Shown here: positions 24,101 through 38,600 of the stretch, in pieces | Numbering within the stretch: the stretch's first letter is position 1 | How the letters are laid out: each line of letters begins with the position of its first letter | Assembly (NCBI GenBank): GCA_022495005.1 | Contig: JAGYXB010000196.1 | Location: 124,001-188,000 of the forward strand | DNA: 64,000 nt | Direction of reading: 5' to 3' | Source: Rhyacophila brunnea | Lineage: Eukaryota; Arthropoda; Insecta; Trichoptera; Rhyacophilidae | Program-made: the position numbers and the translations under genes | Notes under the pieces: generated by a model | Seen by the model: the letters and a program-made list of their open reading frames with translations, nothing else | Databases searched by the model: none | What the model was told of the DNA's origin: nothing

Positions 24101-27100
24101 GGTTGACTACCATTGATTTAACCTGTTTAATTTTTATAATGTTGTCTGATAGAAGAAGAAGGTTTTTCTTCAACATCTTTGGTAAGTATAAATAATAAAA
24201 TTATATATTATATTATTATATACCCATATAGGTACCCACTTTGTTTTGGCATATCATTAAAAGTAATCGTGCAAATCTATAAATAAAATTCTGTTTCATT
24301 TTTTAAATAGTGCAACCTTCAACTTCTTACTGGATTGCATTTTTTCATCTCAATATTACCCATAACTTTTGTTTTGTACTTCTGGTGTTCTAAGTCAGTA
24401 GTGACAAACCATTGAGACACGTATCATACTGAGATTATACAAGTGTACTTGCAACAACAACTCTATTACTGGAGTTTTAACATTTAATGGTGGATTATCG
24501 CACAAGCTAAATCTCGCAAGGGCGGCATCCATATTACGTGTCCGGAAAATTGTACGTATGCAGTTCGCCGTATCACAGTTCACCGTGAAATGTTGTATAG
24601 GAAATATATGGCCGTATATTAAAGACCGTCCAACCTGTTTGGGTCGTATAGTACTGGCATAAAATTCATATCTTAATAAAACACGGTTCTGGTCGGTTTA
24701 CACTTTACAGGAACCCAGCAGGAAACAACTATGTAAATAGTCGATATTTTATACAGGATAATTTGTTATGTTAGGTTAGGTTTTCATTCTTGAATTCATG
24801 AATTTTGCCAAAATCAGCTATGAAAATTGAATTAATGTTCATATTGAATCTACTAAAATTGGAGACCTTGTAGTATACGGTCATCTATTTCCGATAAGAA
24901 AGCTCACAACGAACTGTGCCACGGTGAAATGTTTTACGTACAATTTACATGTACCTAACCTCCAAATTATGCTTCATAAAATATGAATCAATAATACATG
25001 AATTAGTCACGTGCATGCCTAATTCAACGTTTAAAAAATAATGAAATAACATTAGCTTACAAATTATATAAATATGCTAAGTTTATACATCAATAGTTTT
25101 TACCAAAGATCTTTAAAAATGTTAATTTTATTAACTATCTTTTTTTGATTCAACCAATAATTCACAAGATTTAAGAATCTAACATTTTTTATTGGATAAA
25201 CATAATTTGAAAACACTGAGAAATATATAACCAATACGACACCCAGCAGGATTCGAACCTGCGTCTCTCGGAATTCGCACCCACATGCATTGACCACTAT
25301 GCTATAGGAATCTTATCTAATTGCGATCATTTTAACTAATGGTTCTTACAATACTCTCTGAATACTCAATAACTCGATTTATAAAGCGCTTGAAGTGTTT
25401 TCAAATTGATCAAATTTCAATTCTATTTTTTGCGACACACACAAATCAGTTCTAGCGACCCGGGTTGTATCTAACTTCCGGCATTTTCATGTTCTGCCTA
25501 TGGTAAATATACAACTGAGAATGATTATATGTATTATGTTCTTACTTATAGGTAATTTAAAATATTGTTATTATGAAATCATTCCCAAGTATAGTATTTT
25601 CACAGCCAATGAAAATTTTATCGCTAAAAGCGATTTCTATCAAATAAAACAAACTAGAATAAAATTTGATTGGTTTAATTGGTTATAAATGAGTTTCAAA
25701 ATCAGTCAGGGCCTGAGGAATTCGTGAATCTTAAATAGCTACTGGTTATCATGAATGTATCCAGTATAGCTGAAAATTTAATTTAGCCCTAATTAAAAGT
25801 TACATAATAATGAATAGGTCTGTACTAAATAAATCTTCATCTGTGAGTGCTTTCTCTTGGTGAGCTTGACTATCATTAAACTTTTGATTGAAATGTTAGT
25901 AGTGACTTTATTGCACGATAACCATAAGTTCGGTATCGCTGTATGTTAGAGCTAATGTCTCTCCATTCGTTGCTAATTACAAATTTCGGAAGAAATCTTA
26001 CAAGGACGTGTGTAATAATAACATACAAAATATGTATTTGAAACATAATACCTGAGTCGTAAAAAACTAATTGCTAACTGTTGGAAAGAGTATAAAAAAC
26101 TTTAAATACTTAGAAGCGAGTTGTTTTTGCAGCTACAAAATATAACAAAAGTTTTGCACTAATGACTAAGTCATCAAAGTTTTAAATTAAATTATTTTTA
26201 TTACTCGATATTATGACATAAGTGTTTTTGCTAAAGAAATTCCTAATATTGCTAGCACTACGCCAATAAATGAAATCATGTAAAGTAAGTTAATAATTTA
26301 ACCGTTGATTTGATTCGATATGTCAAAAAGACCCAAACTCCAACCCCAAAAATTATTAAAAAATACATAACTAAACTAATGTGTACCGCAAAATTAAAAT
26401 TTTAGATACTTTCATTGATACTTTTATTCGATACAATACTGATACTAAGTATCTATACTTTGTCTTCCGATATGACGGCAATATGAACGCAATCTAAGTC
26501 GACTGCTTAATCTGCAAACCAGCTAACTCCACTTTTGACCAAAAATGAAAATTTGATGGCATATTATTATAAAGCATGTTTTCTATGCTTACACAAAATT
26601 TCAAACTCCTAAACCTATAAATAAATGCGTTATCGTTCTTCACACAAAACAGCCAACTGCAGATGACAAATTTCCAATATCGTAAATGGAACAATTCCGC
26701 TATTTATATAAATTTTCTTTATAATATATAAAAGGAAAGTTAAAATAGTGTTTTAGTTCAAAGTGCAGCTTATTTGTAAAAAGAAATCCAAGTGTACTTT
26801 TCAAATTGTTAAATTCCGCTCGATAGTCAAATTATTATGTTTTTTCTCCTTCCTGTCAATTTTCCCAAATGGAGTTAGCCGGTTTGCAGATTAGGTAAGT
26901 AATCGAAATGCGGTTTTCTACATCTGGATTAATTTCACGCGAAGAGACATTTAAAAGTCATGGGAGCAAGCTGATTTTGATTCTCGTAAACATTTTTTAT
27001 TGTCTTAAAAATCTATACCCATCTAACATGACCTTAATTCGAAATACATAAAAATAGTCCACCTGGATAATTGAAAAAAACAAAGTTTCAAAAGCGTGTT

Positions 27101-30100
27101 CAAAAAATCTATTATCGTCCAATTATTGTGATATATGAGAATATCATTATTATCACTATGAGTTGTATTGACCACTTTTTTTTACTAAAAGTAGTTTCTT
27201 TGAAATTTTTTCATTATTCAAGTTTACAGTCAATTGAATAAGTTACAACAACTATCTAATCCTGAATATTACACCAAACAAAATGTAAACAAAAACAGTA
27301 AAAACCCGTAGTTGTTCGTCTGTACTAAATTGTTGGAATTCTAATATATCACTTAACTCTAAAATCAATAAAAAAAAAAATGATAAATATGTTATGTCGT
27401 ATTCAGACAGTTAATTATCCCGGGATGTTAACTGTCAGGTGTAATGTTTTTTAACGCGGCCGGTCATAACCGCAATAACAGCGAGCTGTCAAATGTCGTT
27501 AAACAGAACAGTTAACACGTCTTACTTGATTCCAATCAGATGCATTTGGAATCAAATACGACGCAGTGCCGTGTGTTAACAATTATTAACTATTTGGAAT
27601 ACTGCCGAAGTCACTTTATGTTTAACTACAAAGCTACTTTCTGAACCTTTAGTATAAACCACCATTGCCTGCACACGACCCCAAATATTAAATACTACCT
27701 TATTTGCTAAGGATATATTATTTTAATTTATTTACCTGAGGATTGTACAACTCTTCCCATTTAGGAGTGATGAAAAATTTGATCCCTTCAATGGCTCCCT
27801 CCAGAGTGACTGCCCTGTAAAATAGCGTTATATTTCACATACATGGTATGTCACATAAAATATTATAGTGTGGTATAGTTACTAAAATACACGGTCGACA
27901 AAAGAGTAACCAACACTAATCTCACCGAACGACGATTTTTCCACTAGAAAACAAATTAACAACCTCCTCACGGCGAAATATAACTTAGTTACAATAATTG
28001 GTTAATTAGAATATTTATAATGGCTAACTTTCATAGTTCTGAATTGTCGTAGGTAGTTCGGTTTATCGCTGTTCTGTTTTGTCTCCGTTCTGTTTCTTCA
28101 TGTTCTGATATAATATCATGATCTCTTTTGTCCGGTTACCTACTTAATCATAGACAGTCGTTTACTGTTTGTAGCCTTGATAATAGTGTTTCAACCGAAC
28201 TAGCTATCGACTTAAAAAAACATCTGTAGAATTTAATATACGAGTAGCTTGGCTATTATCATTTTACGTTGATTATTTTTTTAATAACTGAATGAGTAAT
28301 AATGGTAGATAAGAAGGTTAGATGAGTTATCTCATTCACTGCGGACCTGTTAATTACTATTTAATTACCACATTTAATTAACATGCTAATAGTATCTAAT
28401 GGCCAACTAATTGAAATTAATTAATGAAAAATCGCATACAATCATAATATTTTGTTTCGGTTACCTGATGAGCAAGGCAAACATGACGACGTACGGGAAG
28501 AGGGCCAAGAAGTAGGAAGCCTTGCCTGAACTCTTCACTCCTCGCAGCATCACGAGAAAGACTCCAGTCCATGCCGCTAGCAAGCAAAGGGTTAGCCTCC
28601 AGTCAGGTGATCCTATTAACAGTGCACATACATGATTAATCAATTAATTAATTTTAACTTAATAGTCTGTGTAAAATGTAAGTCCGAGGTAAAACTGCGC
28701 GTGTATACATAGGGATTGCAATACCGGTATTTCAAAGCCGGTATTCCAGTATTTATCAATACCGAAAAACCGGTTTTAAAAATCCAAAATACCGTAATTT
28801 TTGGTATTAAGAAAGCACACTCGTTTACGTTTTTTAAAATGAATTTAATATTATTTATCCATTACTTTGTACTGTTTTGTCCATAAAATTGATTACCTAC
28901 CTATGTTATGCTGCTAAAATGAAAATATATTGACTAAATCGAGGTGATATAATAATAAAACAAAATCCATCAAATATACCTACGTATAAAATTGTCTTGA
29001 TGAACTAGCCTTTTGGAGGGCTTTAATTGAAATTACCAATATATTCAAATTATTTGTAAAAATCACCAGTTCTACAATATTATGATCAATGCATATTTTA
29101 AAATGTCAACTTAATAAGTCTAGGTAAGTAGGTAGGTTCTTGCTATATAATAATGCTTTAAAGAGATTTTAATAGCTATAATATGTACTGATAAATAATT
29201 CTGCTTTTTTTATATTGTAACGAATACTGGTATTCAAGAATAAATACCGAAAAACCGGTATTGATATTTTTATTCGGTATTGCAATCCCTATGTATACAC
29301 TAAAAATTGAGTCTCGTAAAGTAATAATAAGATTAAAAGTGTACTTGGTTTTTCATAATAATTAAACTATATAATTGTGAATAATATTTTATATAAAATT
29401 GTAATTACCTATTCCGTCGTCAATGGATGATTCCTTCTGTCTCAATACCTCCCTCCTGAAAAAAAATAATTATAAATGAGTTCAATATTGCTACAGTAAT
29501 TATAATTTGAATCAAAAACGTTATTTATAAACCAATAAATATTCTTCATTTTAAAGGCGTATCAGCTAAGCTTTCTGTCCCAGTGTGCATTTTCCATTGA
29601 TGAGTGGGCATAGTAGCGTCTGCAGAATTGTGACGCTACATTTCAAACTCAGCCATGTCCATAATGGATGAAAAGGAGAAAAACAGCTTTTTTGTTTCTT
29701 CGTGTACACGGTCATGAAGATGAAAGTTTATATTATTGCGATTATAGAATGTTTTAAATTAATAAGATCCACATTATTAGTTTTCATGTAATTTTCATAG
29801 ATTCTTCAAAAAATGGATTTTTTATATGGACATGGCTTAGTTTGTCACAAAATAAGCCAAGTCAACGCGGACTTGGCTTATTTTGATATTTACGTGGCAG
29901 CCATTTTACTAGCTATGATTGTGTCATTCTTCTGGGCTGGACTTAGGAAATGAAAAAGGGCGAAATTATAAATAAATGTTGATGATAACATAAATTTATT
30001 TTTAGAAAATTTTCTCTATATAATATTATTAACTTAAGAGGCGTATGCATAGAACAGCAAACTATATTTAAGGGTATACTTCAGTTGAGGCATGGTCCAA

Positions 30101-33100
30101 AAAATCGTGGCTAGGCGATGCGCGGATTGTGTAAATGACGAGCGCCGAACGAAATATAATTCGTTGTAAAAATCCAACATGCGTCCATTTAATGTTATGT
30201 TTATTGTTATATTACTAATAATAATAGTATATTCACTGACATGTTTTCTTTTTTAAGTATACACGTAAAGTTTTTTAGTCATCTCTACACGATTTAAGAA
30301 TATTTTCATCCGACCCTATGACAAAACAAATCGACGTGCGGACACCTCGACTGTCCGTCTCCGATTGGCGACTAGTGAGAAATTTCGTCGCACCTACTGT
30401 TGAAAATTATTTGCCGTTTCACTGAAGTACGCTCTTAAATAAACATGCACGAATAATTATTATTAAAATCTTTAAATTAATTAAAGAGTAGGTACGATGT
30501 GTGTGTTTTTTAAAGAAGTACAAAGGGTTCTATAAGTCTCATAAATTAGAATTGTATAAAACCAAATTTATATTCTCAGTACTTATGACTAAAAATGTCA
30601 AATGCGACCCTGCTTGACACCGGACGCTTTTTAGGATGCAGGTTAGACAGAATAAAACTTTCCGATTTTCCCTATCTTTGGCGCGTTTTGTCGATTCTGC
30701 CTTAATTATTCGTTTTCTCGCCTTAGCGGGGGTCACTTCTGATATTTGAAACATTATTTTTATTAATTATTTCTATTAAAAAATGTCAAAAAAGACACTA
30801 TTGACACTCACTCACTCAATGGTTTGTAAACTACCGACGGCCATGTTGTTGTAAACGCCATCACTGATTGGCCTGAATGGACATGGTTGAGTGTGATAAA
30901 ATGACTTCAGTGGACATGGGTGAGTTTGAAAAAACTGTTCATCTTTGGCTTCCATTTATTTATTATACAGACGGATTTGGATGGTTTTGATAATGTAGAA
31001 ATGTTAGAAAGCATTAGTTCTTCCGCAAATCACAAAAAAGTCAAAAATATCTAAAGGTGGACTTGGCTGGTTTTGAAATGTAGCGACACAGATATCGAAA
31101 GGCGAAACACCAATCGCAAAAAAATACTAAAATGAAAAAGTACTGGTTGGGCCAAATATGCTAGCCATCGTCCTTTCTTCCCACCTACCCACAAATCCTT
31201 ATTTATTATTGTCGCCATACCAGGGCGACTAAGTGATTACGGGTCATCAGGCGACCGTGATTGAATAACATTCAGTTAGCTCACGACAACTTGTGCGAGT
31301 AGGCCTGTTACCGCTAAGCCACAGTTTATTGATTAATCCAATTAAACAGAAACATCAAGAAATCGGTCGCGTTCCGGGCTTTTGATAGTCTAGCCGTCGT
31401 TAACTACCAAGTGACTCAACAAGCATATGTTCGATCTTCGTAATAAATTAGATATGGTTTGAGCGAACGTCGCGTCTATCATCAATCCTGAACTTATCAT
31501 CATCATTCATCAACCTCATATATTATCATCCATCAAAAGTGTACCGTCCGTTTACCAGTGCGTGAGTGCGCGAACACCGAACCGGCCCCACCGCGCGCCA
31601 GTCCTCTCAACATAAAGGTAAGTGTCTGGCATCCTGTGTAAACTCCCCCGATCCATAATCCACCAATCCATCATCACCTTCAAACTACAGTCCACTGCTA
31701 AAAGCGTCACCAAGTACAAAACTTAATTCAATTATTAGAATTAAAATTCAATAATTATGTTACGATATTACGTGTCCTCGACGTCAAACAGCTGTTCTAA
31801 CAAGAATAATATAAAGAAACGCGTGACATGTTCTTCCTTTCGTCCAATTGAGCGTTATAGAAGAATAATTTAGCATGTTTTTCTCACAGGTCGCCGAAAT
31901 TGGCTTCTTAAAGTTAGGCGCGTATCTTAGAGCTTGTCCAGACGACGCGTGCCTCACCGCGATAAGTCGCGAGTGCATGTGGACGGCTCAATGAGGTCAC
32001 ATGTAGCTCGACCGAGCGCGAGAAGTGACATGCGGCGATTACACGCGGACGGCTCAATGAGGTCACATATACCTGGAATGCGCATTAGTTTTTGCGCGCA
32101 GTTAAATCGCGCCATCTGGACAAGGCCTTACGCGCCAAAGTATGGTTCTGTATCGCGCTCTGAGATATTAAATTATTCTTATAATGAAAATGAAAATACA
32201 TTTTGTAATTTCAAAATTAACGTTGTAATCTTCTTCTTCCTGAGAGACTGTTATTGGTAGGGCCTAGGGGCGGCAGGTTATATGAAAGTATGGTGAAGCA
32301 GGCTGGTATGGTGAAAAAGTATGGTGAGGCGGGCTGGTAATCAAGTTGCGGCAAAATTTCCACGTTAACATTATATTATATGGTACGTTATAATGACCAA
32401 AGTAAATCCTCCGTGATGCCCTCAATTTTTTTTATCAAGTCCCTATTTATCGTAAGTTGTCGCTATTGTTGGCCTGCTTCATTCAGTTGTATGAGAAAAC
32501 TGATTACTTGCCCCTCTTTTTATTTAATACCTCTATGGGTAGGGCACAGAAAAATATTTAAACCTGTAAAAAAATACTTATATAGTATAGTGTGCGTACA
32601 AAACTACTTAATATTGGAAAGGAGCGCGGACACACGGCATTGCAGTCGATGTGCGTAGACGTGCATCGACGCATGTCTTATTTGATTCCAATCGGATGCA
32701 ATTGGAATCAAATAAGACCCTGAGATGACGCACGTCTATGCACGTCCACTGCAGTGCCGTGTGTCTGCAGCGTTATTCGTCTTAAGGGCCCGCTGAAGAG
32801 CCCGCCGTTCAAATATAATTCAGAATAAAAAGGACCTCGGCGTCGTAACTACGTCAATTTAAATCGATCTTTTCGCAAAAATCACTAATCATCGGAGATT
32901 TTATTTCAAGAAATATTATTATTATTACTGATAATTTCTGCCGCGCGGAGAATTATTATTATTTTATGAACACCTGCGAGATGAAGCCGATCAGAAAACA
33001 GGGCTGTTAAAATAATATTAAGCATTCATATTTTTTAAATGTTAATTTCATCATGGTTCTTAATCAAACCTGTGCAAGTACGTACTGATAACTTGGGTGG

Positions 33101-35651
33101 ATTTTGTAGCAAACATACTATTGATATATATACGGGTATATTATTATTATAACCCAATTCAAATTGAACATAGGTTGATACTCAAATACTATTATAGTAT
33201 GTTTATGATTTCGAGAAAATAATACGATGGTATAATTAATCCATATCAATTATTTGAAAACATTACATTCGCACTTTGCAACAAAATTACAAACACATTC
33301 GAAGTTTGCCGCACACGTACAGACCACGTGATATTTGTTTACGCAAAATCGTCGCTTTTCAAAATGGCGAATTTGATTACCAGATTTTACTGCGATGAAT
33401 CAGTATGTTCCTTTTGTCTTTTTTTTATTCGTAGGTTTGTTTACTATGTACACCGAGAAATTTCCATTTATAAACTCGGAAACGATTTTTACAGAAGAGT
33501 TTTGGAATATAATGCAACCAAAACTGGAAAAATTCTATCATGGGTGTTGACTTCCTGAATTAGCTAACCCCAGGTCCATGCCACTACGTGAACCACAGTG
33601 GATATTAAGCCATTTTCACACTGGCAACAAGTTGCTGGCAACCTCATTAAATTTTACGATACTTACCATAATTGCTTAAGAAATTTTACAATAATTATCG
33701 TAAAATCTAACGAGGTTGCCAGCAAATTAACTTGTTGCCAGTGTGGACCCGGCATTAGATGCACAAAACTTAAATAATATATATTATAAATAAAAATTTT
33801 AAATTATAAATATATATTATGATTTATGTCTTCGACAGCCCTGATGAAATAAATGTGAAATATGAGTCGGATCAGTCACAGAGCAAATTTATTAACACAA
33901 ACAACTTTGACACGACCTTTTTATATTAACTAGTAGACCAGATATTATGGACCACATGTTAATAAATCATATTTTCAATTCTCAAGGCCAATTCTGTAGA
34001 ACGTCCTCTTAAGACTGAAATTTAATGAGTCGTCATGTACTATCTATAAGTATACGATAAAATAAACAAAGTGTGTAAGTGTAATGAATATTATAGGCAA
34101 TTAATAAAGCAAACAATAAAATTAAAAACGAATTAGTAGCTGAATTTTTTTTTCAGTTTATTACGAAATGCGCGTGAGATTGAGTACTTACTGTTGTCAT
34201 ACAATAAAATATACTTTCATTTATTATTGCCCGTTTTATTTTTATATACCTACGTTTAATGATGTTTTATAACTACTCTTAAAAATAGGATTATACTGCT
34301 TAGTTTCTGAATAAACTTGCTAATTATTCAATCAAATATTATGTAAGTATGTGACAAAAATAATTTTACATGATTATAAATTATAATATTATTATTAATT
34401 ATACATCATCATCGAGAAGTATATTTGCATTTAGGTACCTATCGCAATGTGACCCATTTCTTATTACGATTTCAATAATTATTATTAATATGAAACACTA
34501 AGTGTGACATACATAGATTGATAGTTAAGTACATTAATTTATAAGTGGTAAATACTAATCGACCTACTTAATAACTTTTCTGTTTAATTAATTATAAGTA
34601 CCTATCAAGTTTCAAATATTATAGACGAAAACATACTTCATCTACTGCGGAGATTCCCAACCTTTTTGTGTTTGGCGAAACCCTTGAGACAATTTTGAAA
34701 ATGTTGCAGAACCTCTACCTACCTGACAAAAAAAATACTATCAAAATTTGTTTTATTTGTACATTAATTATCCACCCCATAGCAACGCATGACTTGTCTA
34801 ATCGCACGCAATGTCACAGCTAGGGGGGCTAGTAAACTACACTAAATAATTAAGGTGAATACTCCACCTTCCAGAGGTATACAGCGGAAAATACGGAGCT
34901 TGTTCAAATTTGTTAAATAATCAGAGGTGCATGCTGGGCATAACGCGAAAGGACAAAAGAGGAATGAGTGGATAAGGGAGCAGACAAGGGTTTGCGATGT
35001 GATTGAGTTCATTAAAAGCCTCAAATGGAGATGGGCTGGACACATTGCTAGAAGAAGAGACAATCGTTGGACGAATTTAGTCATCCAGTGGTATCCAAGA
35101 GGTACAAAACGTCCGCAAGGTAGTCCTAGAGGCCGCTGGATCGATGAAATGATAAAGTTCTGCGGAAGTACGTGGCAACGCAACGCACAGGACCGAGAGA
35201 AGTGGAAGCAGCTTGAAGAGGCCTTCATCCAGCAGTGGATAGATTCAGGCTGATGATGATGATTATATTATGATTATTATTTTTCACTGATTTTTTTTTT
35301 AATATTCAAAAGTTTTGATACCAGGTTTCGAAATGGACCGGAGCGTACCGAAGAGCCGTTCCGGTTCATAAAATCCTCAAGATTATCGCTTCGTCTAGTG
35401 GAAATATTTATTTAACAGTCTGAGCTAGATATGTCATTTATAATAAAAAATCGAACATTATTCTTATAAAATACACAATTAGATAAATGTGTTAGTATTT
35501 TCGTAAAATGATCAAGCGTTCCGGTTCGTAAAATTTTCAATGTCAAGCGCTGGTTGATAGGATACCGATGCCAAGTATCGGTTCTTTTACCTTCGATATG
35601 GCATCCTTATTTGATTATGATGCTATACTGTACATGTATTTGGTAAATATA

Positions 35652-35682
<31 letters not shown>

Positions 35683-38600
35683 CACGTCTAGGTCATAATA
35701 TTAGCATATTAAATGGATGGTTTTAAAAAGGTTGTTTTCGCATTAGTAAAATAAATGCTAAATAGTTTACCCTCAATAAAAATGGATGATTTCTTATATT
35801 ATTATCATTAAACACTTTGCAGACGACATGTATCTAAATTAATTTATTGAATTTTTACATCTATTTACAGATTAAAAAATGCAGTTATACTGATAAATGC
35901 ATTAAACTCCTTGATCTAAAAGTTCACCTACCTGACCCATTATCGCTTATCTACTGTGTCAACATTTACGTTTACAATCAATTATTAATAATTAAGATAA
36001 TGTGCATTAATAATTAATAACACATTGTGTATTCTGTTTCGTTTATTAATTATTCACAATTTGACAGTTCGATGTATTCAGTCACTGATAAATATTCCAC
36101 AAAATGGCTAAATCTTATATATCAGTTCCTCCCAAGTATTTTCTTGTCACAACCATGGCCCCCACATCCTGAAGTGGGCCCCCAGACTAGGATTTTTGGC
36201 GGGCCCCCCTACCTATCGCTAAGGATAAAGGCATTGTGACGCTCCACAGTAGCGTTTTCCAAATGGTGTACTAAATTAATTAATGTGTATATTTTAATAT
36301 TTTAATCCATTTGAAATATGGAATTGTCGAGATACACAAATAAAAATTGTATCGGCCATTCGGGATTTCGGCTTTCGGGATTTCGGCTTTCGGGATTTCG
36401 GCATTCGGGATTTCGGCATTCGGGATTTCGTCATTTGGGATTTCGGCTTTCGGGATTTCGGCCTTTCGGGATTTCGGCCATTCGGAGTTTTGGCATTCGG
36501 GATTTTAGCCTTCGGGATTTCGGCCTTCGGGATTTCGACCCAAACCCGGCTGGACGCGCTACAAGAGATTTAAGAATGCTCAGTCAATGCAACTGGAGAG
36601 TATCAGCACATGGATCGTTAAGGGTTGTAATGCCATATAAATGATAATAATATGTATCCATAAATAAATTTAAAAAATGGCTTGTTTAAATCTTTGCTCC
36701 ATCGATAATAAAATATTATTACCTTTCGACAGTTATAAATAAAACATCGACGTTACCTTGAAATTTGAAGCTCAATACACACAATGTTTCTAAAAAATAT
36801 ATATAAAAGATTTAAAGCCGTTGACTTCAGTATCAATTGGAATATTAAATTATTCAAAAAAAAATTAACCCTTTAGCAGCTACGATGTTTTTTTTAAATT
36901 CCCAGTGAGAAATGCTACACTTTATAATAATTATTGTTGCTAAACAAAATTGTAGTATCATTTTATCTTACTTTTTTATTGATTTTATGACATCAGAATA
37001 TTAACACATTGCGACTGATAGTAACATCACTAGCAATAAGGTTATAAATATTATATATTACATTTATAAATGTTTTATTAATATGGTTTTAATAAAACAC
37101 ACTTGGGAATATTTCAGCCCAATTTTTTGATATCACTAATGCCTCGCGCGCGTAATTAAGTTTATCGTTTTATTGACAATTAGAAGTTTTATAATGAGGT
37201 AGGCACCTACGTAGACGTTCATATCTATCAGTGGCGAAGGGTGGAGGTAGGCTGTTAAGATTCGCTATAAATAGTGCACACTAAACTTTTTTAGTCATAT
37301 GTATTTGTTTTTATTGAACTAAGACTACAATTTACAGATGGTGCTAGTTAGTTTTTAAAAATCAATTAAACCATGCCTAAACGAAACCATAATAGTTTTG
37401 GTCTAATTTGGGGAATACGACAAAATTGTGGGTACTTTTTCATTCATAGTTATTTGTTTTCGTTGGATTAAATATACATATTACACATATTGTTGGTTAA
37501 TTTTTTAATTCATTAAGCCCTGACTAAACCAAACTATAATAAATAAAAAATATTATTCTATTTATAAAATATTCAAAGTTATGTATGATTTAATTGTATA
37601 ATTTTAGATATTTTATAGATACACATGTATTTTTTGGACTATTATCTATTATGGCTTGGTTTCTCAGGGTTTAATTGAATTTTAAAAACTAACCAACACT
37701 ATCTGTAAATTGTAGTCTTAGTTCAATGAAAACAAATATGTATGTCTGAAAAAGTTTAATGTGCACTATTTATGGCGGATCTTAACAGCCTACCTCCACC
37801 CTTCGCCACTGATATCTATAAATCATCTAACCCATAAAAGAATTGTTAAAAATTAATTAATTGTGCAAAACAAACAGAATAAAATTCGGTTTAATAATGG
37901 GGCAGTAGGAAAGTATTGAAATAAATTATCATTGCAAGAATCAGGACGTCAACAACGATCGTTGTTAGCTTTGTTATTATGAGCAACGGTATATCGTTTT
38001 TTTGCATTCAACGGGTTAAGGTCAATGTCATCACACCAAATGCAATGAATCACGCAGTTTTGGGTAGATTCTAGTAGAACTTTGTACGAGACGTGGCGTG
38101 TGATGGAGAGAAACCATGTTGTGTGCCATACTCACAAAGCATTGGGTTGGATAGCGTCTTTTTGATAAGACTCTTTTGATGGAACTAATAAATACATAAT
38201 TTATTAAAACATGACTTACAGAAAGAAGTGCTCAGAGCTACTGGTCTTATTAGTAGAATCCTCTGAGTTGTTTGACGTAGAGTAGCAGTTCGGTCCCCAC
38301 TCTGGTTTGCAGGATGCCCAGGGAAGCTCCGCCTGGAAGGACTGGATCAGGTAGAAGAGAGTCAGCGCCATCAAGGAAACATAATATGTCACTATGCACG
38401 TCGTCCCGATGACTTGGCCCACTCCGACTCCTGTTGATGGAAATTATAGAATACATTTTAATAAAACGTCACTCTAAGTACTTAGTTTATTTGGTGATAC
38501 TGCAATAATGAGAATCCAACTATTTATTGACCGAAACGGGTGTGAAGATCACCATCTTAAGACGATACATCAGTGAAACGACAAATAATTTTCAACTATA

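Larger units (their letters stand above)
21124..27735 (-). other. Intron between the EL3 exon and TM6 exon b
   Basis: 6.6 kb. It holds an 8-bp-TSD MITE (22339-22737), SINE1 copy a (23330-23591), hAT-e (23639-24115), a foldback (24537-24955), SINE2 copy b (25139-25312), a foldback (26507-26896) and a hairpin core (27530-27578). Nothing was recognised in 21124-22330, 22746-23329, 25313-26506 and 26897-27440. Confidence 0.65.
29456..38219 (-). other. Intron between the TM3/EL2 exon and the EL2 micro-exon
   Basis: 8.8 kb. Contents: foldback G (29630-31089) with nested TTAA-1 MITE (30072-30434), a GC-richer stretch (31190-31740), a TIR repeat with an internal direct repeat (31926-32132), the hairpin MITE (32627-32771), the TTA-type MITE (33608-33754), an RTE-like LINE tail (34915-35275), a minisatellite arm (36355-36556) and hAT-b (37229-37811). 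Nothing recognised in 32780-33600, 33760-34620, 35280-36120, 36560-37220 and 37820-38219, apart from a (TA)n(TG)n run near 35645-35682 and a hAT-like remnant at 36120-36240. Confidence 0.6.

Noticed and set aside
24766..24780. GTTAGGTTAGG runs here and AACCTAACCT at 45288 and 45825, resembling the insect telomere repeat TTAGG
   Set aside because: Only two units each, and all lie within copies of foldback Q; not interstitial telomere sequence.
31784..32260. 108-codon plus-strand ORF rich in HVDGSMRSHV
   Set aside because: The repeat of residues comes from an internal direct repeat of a short TIR element.
38250..38456. Second ORF overlapping the TM3 exon in another frame
   Set aside because: Shadow of the TM3/EL2 exon; the family motifs are only in the chosen frame.
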